A stretch of DNA of 5,026 nt from Planctomycetaceae bacterium (lineage in GTDB: Bacteria > Planctomycetota > Planctomycetia > Pirellulales > Pirellulaceae): positions 1 to 5,026 of the forward strand of contig SLMF01000153.1 of NCBI GenBank assembly GCA_007133715.1. Reading direction: 5' to 3'. Below, in pieces: positions 1 through 5,026 of the stretch. The notes beneath the pieces are model-generated. The model did not search any database, was not told the origin of the DNA, and saw nothing but the letters and a program-made list of their open reading frames with translations. The position numbers were made by a program, and so were the translations under genes. Within the stretch, counting starts at the first letter, position 1, and each line of letters begins with the position of its first letter.

Positions 1-287
1 CACTCGAGTGAGATCGCCCGCGTTCAGGATCTCCCACTGGCTGCTGCCAGTCGTGACCGTCGCGCACCCCGAAAGGGTAGCCAGCTGCAGACTGGCGACA
101 AGGAGCGCGCAGCGAGAAAGAGAGACAGGTTTTCGCACGACAAGGGGATCCTGCAGCAGCCGGGGAACCGGTTACGTTCAAGGCCCCGCGACCGGAGCCA
201 CGTTGTTGCCCACCGGAACATCAGGCAGCCCATGGTTGCGATCCTTAGTAGCCACTGAACGGAAACATGGCAAGATCGATTTCCAAA
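1..287. other. Gene-free flank; no supported coding or RNA feature
   Basis: Nothing here is convincing as a gene. Plus-strand frame 1 is open from the left edge to a TGA at 250-252 (83 codons), so it could be the tail of a gene entering from the left. Its translation is very rich in Arg, Ser and His, with no recognisable motif. A minus-strand frame at 24-233 starts with ATG and encodes 69 Arg/Leu/Cys-rich residues, likewise with no family features and no good ribosome binding site. Small symmetric elements are present: the palindrome CACTCGAGTG at 1-10, and a hairpin with arms ACTGGC (36-41) and GCCAGT (46-51). Neither has a terminator-like T tract. The stretch may be a non-coding or degenerate repeat-type element. 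Confidence 0.4.
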
Positions 288-380
288 CGGACGGGTCGGA
301 CGGTATCGGACGGGGTTGGACGGTGTCGGATGGGGTTGGACGGTGTCGGACGGGGTTGGACGGTGGCTGGCGGGGTTGGG
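288..380. repeat. Degenerate 20-base tandem array built from 10-base half-units
   Basis: Plus-strand consensus is CGGTGTCGGACGGGGTTGGA. Copies at 301-320, 321-340 and 341-360 differ from it by at most one base each. The copy at 361-380 has four differences. A partial copy with a one-base gap precedes them (288-300). Each 20-mer is itself two related 10-mers, CGGTGTCGGA and CGGGGTTGGA, matching at 8 of 10 positions. The unit is not a multiple of three and the array sits outside any credible gene. The plus strand is G-rich with repeated GG/GGGG runs. The minus strand is C-rich with TCC every 10 bases. Function is not known; it may be a variable-number minisatellite. Confidence 0.9.
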
Positions 381-400
381 GACTGGTTTTTGGCTGGGTT

Positions 401-440
401 AAAACAAACGGGGGGCTGCCGATGGCTTCGGCAACCCCCC
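401..440 (-). terminator. Rho-independent terminator of the nifJ / DHOD-like unit
   Basis: A strong hairpin lies 32 bases past the DHOD-like stop codon. Arms GGGGGG (410-415) and CCCCCC (435-440) pair, then TGCCGA (417-422) pairs with TCGGCA (428-433). A single C/A mismatch separates the two stem parts, and the loop is 5 bases (423-427). Reading on the minus strand, the stem is followed directly by GTTTGTTTTAA (409-399), a T-rich tract interrupted by one G. On the plus strand no T tract follows, so it is oriented for the minus-strand operon only. Confidence 0.85.
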
Positions 441-472
441 AGGATGAACTTGGGGTACCTTCCGCTTGCCGT

Positions 473-1477
473 TTAGACGGCGTCGGTGTAGGAAACCAGG
501 GCTTTCATGTAATTGGCCCGCTCCAGCTGACTGGGATCGGAACAGTGAACCCGACTCATGCTGCCCTTGAGCTGTTCGACCGATTGGTATTCATGCTCTT
601 CCAACCAGTTTTCGAGTTCTTGGGCCATTTGCGTCAGATAAGCGGCTCCGCGCTGCAGCAGGATCGAGGCCATCATGGTGATGTCGGCACCGACCAGCAG
701 GGCCTTGACGACATCTTCCGTGCAATGCACGCCGCTGGTAGCGGCCAGCGCGCAATCCAATTGGTCGCGGAGGATGGCGATCCAGCGCAGGGGCAGGCGC
801 AATTCCGCGCGGCTACTCAACAGCAGGCTGGGATGGAATTGGAGGTTTTCCAAATCGACATCCGGTTCGAGGAAACGGTTAAACAGGACCAGCCCGTTCG
901 CGCCGGCTTCGACCAACTGTTTGGCAAAGTGCGGCAGTCCGCTGAAATAGGGGCCGATTTTGACGGCCAACGGAATTCCCAGCGACTGTTTGACATCGGC
1001 CACCAAATCGACATACCGCTGTTCCACTTCGGCGCTGGCCATTTCCGCATCGGTCGCGACGAAGTAGATATTCAGCTCGAGCGCATCGGCCCCGGCCTCC
1101 TCGATCAGCTTGGCATAACGGACCCAGCCACCTCGGGATGAGCCGTTTAGACTGCCGATCAAGGGGATATCCAGGGCCTGTTTGGCGGCGGTCAGATCTT
1201 TCAGATAATCTCCGGGCGCCGTGCGATAGTCTTCGGGTTCCGGGAAATAGCTGAGCGATTCGGCGTAGGAGTTGGCCCCGACCGTATACAGCCGGTCCAT
1301 TTCCATCTGCTCGTGCTCGATTTGCTCTTCGAACAGGGAGGGCCAGATGGCGGCCGACGCGCCGGCATCTTGCAGACGCCGCAGCGAATCCAACTCGCCC
1401 GTCAGCGGGCTGGCCGAAGCGACCAGCGGATTTTTCAATGTCAGACCAAGGTATTTCGTAGAGAGATCCACGCTCAC
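473..1477 (-). CDS. Dihydroorotate dehydrogenase-like FMN flavoprotein, altered active site
   Basis: A 334-residue TIM-barrel flavoprotein of the class 1 dihydroorotate dehydrogenase superfamily. Seen: N-terminal barrel strand LGLTLKNPLVASASPLTG (10-27), ELNIYF (134-139), VKIGPYF with the conserved lysine 173, LFNRFLEPDVDLE (198-210), and the FMN-phosphate-type segment TSGVHCTEDVVKALLVGAD (247-265) followed by ILLQRG. The C-terminal EYQSVEQLKGSM resembles the GYQSI..F.GK tail of class 1A enzymes. In lactococcal PyrDA the motif ELNLSCPN carries the catalytic Cys130; here the aligned residues are ELNIYF, so the catalytic cysteine position is phenylalanine and no Ser/Cys base is apparent. FMN binding is therefore likely, but dihydroorotate oxidation is doubtful; substrate and partner are unknown. 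The GTG at 1477 is chosen because GGAGG lies 8 bases upstream and homology starts at once. An in-frame ATG at 1552 would add 25 unrelated residues lying inside nifJ. A second in-frame GTG two codons later (1471) is an alternative. It is co-transcribed with nifJ, one base after its stop. Confidence 0.9.
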   Translation of the reverse strand: MSVDLSTKYLGLTLKNPLVASASPLTGELDSLRRLQDAGASAAIWPSLFEEQIEHEQMEMDRLYTVGANSYAESLSYFPEPEDYRTAPGDYLKDLTAAKQALDIPLIGSLNGSSRGGWVRYAKLIEEAGADALELNIYFVATDAEMASAEVEQRYVDLVADVKQSLGIPLAVKIGPYFSGLPHFAKQLVEAGANGLVLFNRFLEPDVDLENLQFHPSLLLSSRAELRLPLRWIAILRDQLDCALAATSGVHCTEDVVKALLVGADITMMASILLQRGAAYLTQMAQELENWLEEHEYQSVEQLKGSMSRVHCSDPSQLERANYMKALVSYTDAV

Positions 1478-1478
1478 G

Positions 1479-4400
1479 TTAGTTTCCTCCGTTGCTTCCC
1501 GCGGTAACACGTTCGACGCCTGCCAGTTGCTCGTAGTAGTGCCACTGGTCATCGATGTCCTGTTGAGCCAATTTCATGAGAAGTTCCGCTTGCTCCGGAT
1601 TGGTCCGTGCGAGCATGGCAAAACGAGCTTCCTTGGCTGCCACTTCTTTGAAGGCCAGGGTCGGTTTGCGGCTGTCCAGTTGGAACGGTCTGCCGCCGTC
1701 GCGCGTTTTGCGGGGGTCGAAGCGGTACAGGGGCCAGAATCCGGATTTGACCAGATCCTTCTGGTGGCTCATGCCCGTTTCCATTTCGATCCCGTGCGCG
1801 ATGCAATGGCTGTAGGCCAGGATCAGCGACGGCCCACGCCACGACTCGGCTTCGCGGAACACCCGCACCGTCTGAGCCGGGTTGGCCCCCATGGAGACTT
1901 GCCCGACGTAGACACCGCCGTAGGAGGCGGCGATCATGCCCAGATCCTTCTTGCTGCTGGTCTTTCCCGCTGCAGCGAACTTGGCCACCGCCGCCCGCGG
2001 TGTGGCCTTTGAGGCCTGCCCGCCGGTGTTGCTGTAGACGCCCGTATCCAGCACCAGGATATTGATGTCGCGGCCGCAGGCGAACACGTGATCCAGGCCG
2101 CCGAAGCCGATGTCATAGGCCCAGCCGTCGCCCCCGATGACCCAGACGCTCTTGTAGACCAAGGCATCGGCCACCGCGCGCAGACGGAACGCATCCGCCG
2201 AATCCAGGCCCTCGATCCGCTGCAACAGCGTTTCGACCCGGCGGCGCTGGGCGAAGATCTCTTGCTCGTCCTCCTGCACCGAATTCAGCAGCTCGCCGAC
2301 CAGATCGTCACCGATCGTACCGGCCAATCGCTTGACCAGCACCTGGGCAAAGTGCTGCCGCCGATCCAGGGCCAAGCGGAATCCCAGCCCGAATTCGGCG
2401 GTGTCCTCGAACAGCGAGTTCGACCAGGTCGGTCCCCGACCCTCCGCATTCACCGTATAGGGCGTGGTGGGCAGGTTGCCGCCGTAGATCGACGAGCAGC
2501 CGGTGGCATTGCCAGCCAGCACCCGGTCGCCAAACAACTGCGACATCAGCTTGACATACGGCGTCTCACCACAGCCGGTGCAGGCCCCCGAATACTCGAA
2601 CAACGGCTGCAGCAGCTGAGAGCCCTTGATCGTCCCGTGATTGACGCGTCCCCGATCCAACTCGGGGATCTTCAAGAAGAAATCGTAATTCGCCCGCTCG
2701 ACCGCCAAATGGTCCCGTTTGGGCTCCATGTTGATCGCTTTGTGCTTGACCTCCGTCTTGCTCTTGGCAGGACAGACATCGACACAGATCCCGCAGCCGG
2801 TGCAGTCGTCGGGAGCCACCTGGACCGTGTACTGGTGGTCCGGCAGATCCTTGCCCGTGTAGGGTCGGGAGACGAACGTCGACGGTTTGCCTTCCAGGGC
2901 GTCCGCCGTAAAGGCTTTGGTGCGGATCGCCGCATGGGGGCAAGCCAGCGAGCACTGGCCGCACTGGATGCAGATCTCAGCGTCCCAGATGGGGATCTCG
3001 ACCGCGATACTGCGTTTCTCGTACTGGGCCGTGGCCGTGGGGAACGTACCGTCGACCGGCATCGCACTGACCGGCAGCGAATCGCCCTTGCCCGCAATAA
3101 TCGGGGCCGTCAGCCGCTCGACAAACTCCGGGATCTTGCCATCGACCGGCGTCACCGGTCCCAGGCGCCGCAGCGAACTGGTCACTTGGTCAGGAACCTG
3201 GACTTCGTGCAGGTTACTGAGCGAGTGGTCGACGGCGGCGAAGTTCCGCTGCACGACCGCTTCCCCACGTTTGCCATAGGTCTTGCGAATCGCCTCTTTG
3301 ATGCTCTCGATCGCCTGCTCTCGCGGCAGCACATCGGCCAGCGCGAAGAAACAGGTCTGCATGACCGTGTTGATCCGCCCGCCCATCCCGGCAGCGCGGG
3401 CCACGCTGAGCGCGTCGATCACGTAGAACTTCAACTTCTTCTCGAGGATCGTTTCCTGGATCTCGACCGGCAGTTGGTCCCACACTTCGTCCGGCCCGTA
3501 GGGCGTATTCAGCAGGAACGTGGCGCCCGTTTCGGCCTTCTCCAGCACATCGATCCGCTCGAGAAACACCGGCTGATGGCAGGCGACAAAGCCGGCTCGG
3601 CCGATCAAGTACGTCGAATTGATTGGTCGGGGGCTGAATCGCAGGTGCGAGACGGTCATCGCCCCGGCCTTCTTCGAGTCGTAGACGAAGTAGCCTTGGG
3701 CGTACAGCTCCGTGTTCTCGCCGATGATCTTGACCGTGTTCTTATTCGCGCCCACTGTCCCATCCGCTCCCAGACCGTAGAAGATCGAGCGGTTGACATC
3801 CGGCTTTTCGATCTGGAACTCGGGGTCCCAGTCCAGGCTCTTGTGGCCCACATCGTCGTTGATTCCCACCACGGAGTGCCGTTTGGGCGATTCCGCCCGC
3901 GCGTTGTCCAATACGGCTCTGACCATCGCCGGGTTGAACTCCTTGGACGACAAGCCATAGCGGCAGCCGGTTACCAGCGGCAGCCCGGCGGCACCGGTCA
4001 ACTCGGACCAGCCCTCGACCAGAGCGGTCAGCACGTCATGGTACAGCGGTTCGGCGGTCGCTCCCGGCTCCTTCGTACGGTCCAGCACAGCAATCCGCTG
4101 GACGGTCCGCGGCAGGGCTTCCAAAAAGGCCTGGGACGCGAAAGGCCGATACAGGCGGATAATCACCATCCCGACCTTCTCGCCCGCCGCCACAAGATGC
4201 TCGACGGTCTCCTGTGCCGCTCCGACCCCCGAGCCCATCAGCACCAAAACGCTCTCGGCATCCGGAGCTCCCACATAGTCGAACAGATGGTACTGCCGCC
4301 CGGTCAGGGCAGCGAACTGATCCATCGTTTCCTGGACCACCTGGGGAGTGGCTTCGTAGAACGGGTTGCACGCCTCGCGCGCCTGGAAGAAAACGTCCGG

Positions 4401-5026
4401 ATTCTGAGCCGTCCCGCGGAGCAGGGGGCGATCCGGATCCAGCGCCCGCTGGCGATGGGCCGCGATCAACTGGTCGTCCAGCATCGCGCGGATATCGTCA
4501 TCCGTCAGCAACTCCAGCTTGTTCACCTCGTGCGAGGAACGGAAGCCGTCGAAGAAGTGCAGGAAGGGCAGGCGCGCCTTGAGTGTCGCCGAGTGGGCGA
4601 TCATCGCCATGTCCTGGACTTCGACCACCGAGCTGGAAGCCAGCATGGCCCAACCGCAGCTGCGGCAGGCCATCACATCGCTGTGATCGCCGAAAATCGA
4701 CAGGGCGTGGGTGGCCAGCGAGCGGGCGGCGATGTGAAACACGGCCGAAGACAACTCGCCAGCAATCTTCAACATATTGGGGATCATCAGCAACAGACCC
4801 TGGGACGACGTAAAGGTCGTCGTCAAAGCCCCGGCCTGAATCGCCCCGTGGCAGGCGCCGGCCGCACCGGCCTCGCTCTGCAATTCGATGACATCCGGAA
4901 CCGCTCCGAACACGTTCGGGCGTCCCGCGGCCGACCACGCATCCGACAATTCGCCCATGGGCGAGGACGGGGTGATCGGATAAATCGCAATGACCTCGCT
5001 GGATTTATGAGCGACGTAAGCCGCCG
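1479..5026 (-). CDS. nifJ: Pyruvate:ferredoxin (flavodoxin) oxidoreductase, single-chain form; 5' end cut by the window edge
   Basis: Cytoplasmic iron-sulfur/thiamine-diphosphate (TPP) enzyme: pyruvate + CoA + oxidised ferredoxin or flavodoxin to acetyl-CoA + CO2 + reduced carrier; reversible. The frame is open to the right edge, giving 1,181 visible residues (numbered from the first full codon). The ATG at 4958 is internal, because the codons before it encode the family's YPITPSSPMGE signature. By comparison with D. africanus PFOR about 8-13 residues are missing. Pyruvate-site residues matching Thr31, Glu64 and Arg114 are present (18, 51, 101). Rough order: domain I to ~245, domain II to ~400, CoA-binding domain III from ~403 (GLGADGTVGANK 417-428), EKR linker (669-671), ferredoxin domain with CxxCxxCxxxCP at 685-695 and 741-751, then the TPP domain. 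Proximal-cluster cysteines are 815, 818, 843 and 1074. TPP motifs are GDGWAYDIG near 966 and DTGVYSNTGGQ from 993, where the usual DTE is DTG. The protein ends soon after the TPP domain, without the D. africanus domain VII. The stop is TAA at 1479-1481. Family assignment is very secure; whether its role is fermentative, anabolic or nitrogen-fixing cannot be told here. Confidence 0.97.
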   Translation of the reverse strand, partial: AAYVAHKSSEVIAIYPITPSSPMGELSDAWSAAGRPNVFGAVPDVIELQSEAGAAGACHGAIQAGALTTTFTSSQGLLLMIPNMLKIAGELSSAVFHIAARSLATHALSIFGDHSDVMACRSCGWAMLASSSVVEVQDMAMIAHSATLKARLPFLHFFDGFRSSHEVNKLELLTDDDIRAMLDDQLIAAHRQRALDPDRPLLRGTAQNPDVFFQAREACNPFYEATPQVVQETMDQFAALTGRQYHLFDYVGAPDAESVLVLMGSGVGAAQETVEHLVAAGEKVGMVIIRLYRPFASQAFLEALPRTVQRIAVLDRTKEPGATAEPLYHDVLTALVEGWSELTGAAGLPLVTGCRYGLSSKEFNPAMVRAVLDNARAESPKRHSVVGINDDVGHKSLDWDPEFQIEKPDVNRSIFYGLGADGTVGANKNTVKIIGENTELYAQGYFVYDSKKAGAMTVSHLRFSPRPINSTYLIGRAGFVACHQPVFLERIDVLEKAETGATFLLNTPYGPDEVWDQLPVEIQETILEKKLKFYVIDALSVARAAGMGGRINTVMQTCFFALADVLPREQAIESIKEAIRKTYGKRGEAVVQRNFAAVDHSLSNLHEVQVPDQVTSSLRRLGPVTPVDGKIPEFVERLTAPIIAGKGDSLPVSAMPVDGTFPTATAQYEKRSIAVEIPIWDAEICIQCGQCSLACPHAAIRTKAFTADALEGKPSTFVSRPYTGKDLPDHQYTVQVAPDDCTGCGICVDVCPAKSKTEVKHKAINMEPKRDHLAVERANYDFFLKIPELDRGRVNHGTIKGSQLLQPLFEYSGACTGCGETPYVKLMSQLFGDRVLAGNATGCSSIYGGNLPTTPYTVNAEGRGPTWSNSLFEDTAEFGLGFRLALDRRQHFAQVLVKRLAGTIGDDLVGELLNSVQEDEQEIFAQRRRVETLLQRIEGLDSADAFRLRAVADALVYKSVWVIGGDGWAYDIGFGGLDHVFACGRDINILVLDTGVYSNTGGQASKATPRAAVAKFAAAGKTSSKKDLGMIAASYGGVYVGQVSMGANPAQTVRVFREAESWRGPSLILAYSHCIAHGIEMETGMSHQKDLVKSGFWPLYRFDPRKTRDGGRPFQLDSRKPTLAFKEVAAKEARFAMLARTNPEQAELLMKLAQQDIDDQWHYYEQLAGVERVTAGSNGGN
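1486..1490 (-). promoter_or_regulatory. Ribosome binding site for the DHOD-like gene, inside the nifJ 3' end
   Basis: On the minus strand GGAGG overlaps the last Gly-Gly-Asn codons of nifJ. Eight bases (AAACTAAC, containing the nifJ TAA stop) separate it from the GTG start at 1477. It decides the start: the upstream ATG at 1552 would initiate well inside nifJ. The stop-to-start arrangement TAA-C-GTG is typical of translational coupling, where ribosomes finishing nifJ can re-initiate on the next gene. Confidence 0.85.

Noticed and set aside
1..10. Perfect palindrome CACTCGAGTG as a regulator site
   Set aside because: A single 10-base palindrome at the window edge, with no adjacent promoter or second site, is not enough to call an operator.
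288..380. CRISPR array
   Set aside because: The units are 10/20 bases with no unique spacers between them, and there are no cas genes, so this is a simple tandem repeat.
8..1141. Long plus-strand open frame (377 codons, GTG start) covering the flank, the repeat array and the DHOD-like gene
   Set aside because: From 473 on it is the antisense of a clearly conserved gene, and before that it translates the tandem array and low-complexity Arg/Gly sequence. It has no domain and no credible start.
1478..1552. ATG at 1552 as the start of the DHOD-like gene
   Set aside because: It would overlap nifJ by 74 bases, add 25 residues unlike the family and ignore the well-placed GGAGG before the GTG at 1477.
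1272..2012. Plus-strand open frame of 246 codons opposite the nifJ/DHOD junction
   Set aside because: It is antisense to two well-supported genes, and its translation has no recognisable family. It is explained by GC-rich codon bias on the opposite strand.
4956..4958. ATG at 4958 (MGEL...) as the start of nifJ
   Set aside because: The upstream in-frame codons to the window edge encode the conserved PFOR N-terminus, including the YPITPSSP motif and the pyruvate-site threonine, so the real start lies outside the window.

Overview
This 5,026-base, moderately GC-rich bacterial window is dominated by a two-gene minus-strand transcription unit. It reads from the right edge towards the left. First comes a pyruvate:ferredoxin (flavodoxin) oxidoreductase (nifJ/PFOR type), whose first few codons lie beyond the right edge. 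Next is a dihydroorotate-dehydrogenase-like flavoprotein, whose GTG start is one base after the PFOR stop codon. An intrinsic terminator follows at about 401-440. The remaining left part (1-398) holds no gene I can defend. It contains a degenerate 10/20-base tandem array at 288-380 and a featureless stretch at 1-287.

The PFOR is the large single-chain form. It has the pyruvate/CoA-handling N-terminal domains, a two-[4Fe-4S] ferredoxin-like domain, a proximal cluster and a C-terminal thiamine-diphosphate domain. It lacks the extra C-terminal extension known from Desulfovibrio africanus. It should convert pyruvate and CoA to acetyl-CoA and CO2, reducing ferredoxin or flavodoxin, or run in reverse. 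The downstream flavoprotein keeps the FMN-barrel framework of class 1 dihydroorotate dehydrogenases. It has lost the Asn-x-Ser-Cys-Pro-Asn active-site motif that carries the catalytic base, so it is unlikely to be an ordinary pyrimidine enzyme. The tight coupling suggests co-production with PFOR and possibly a redox role linked to low-potential electron carriers.

The organism is not proven by the sequence. The GC content, this gene pairing and the arginine-rich, non-coding-looking flank with short G-rich tandem repeats would fit a planctomycete of the Pirellulales type. That is an inference from general familiarity, not an alignment. There are no RNA genes, CRISPR arrays, insertion sequences or phage genes that I can see. 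The least ordinary points are the altered active site of the flavoprotein and the C-rich (minus-strand RNA) periodic array just past the terminator.
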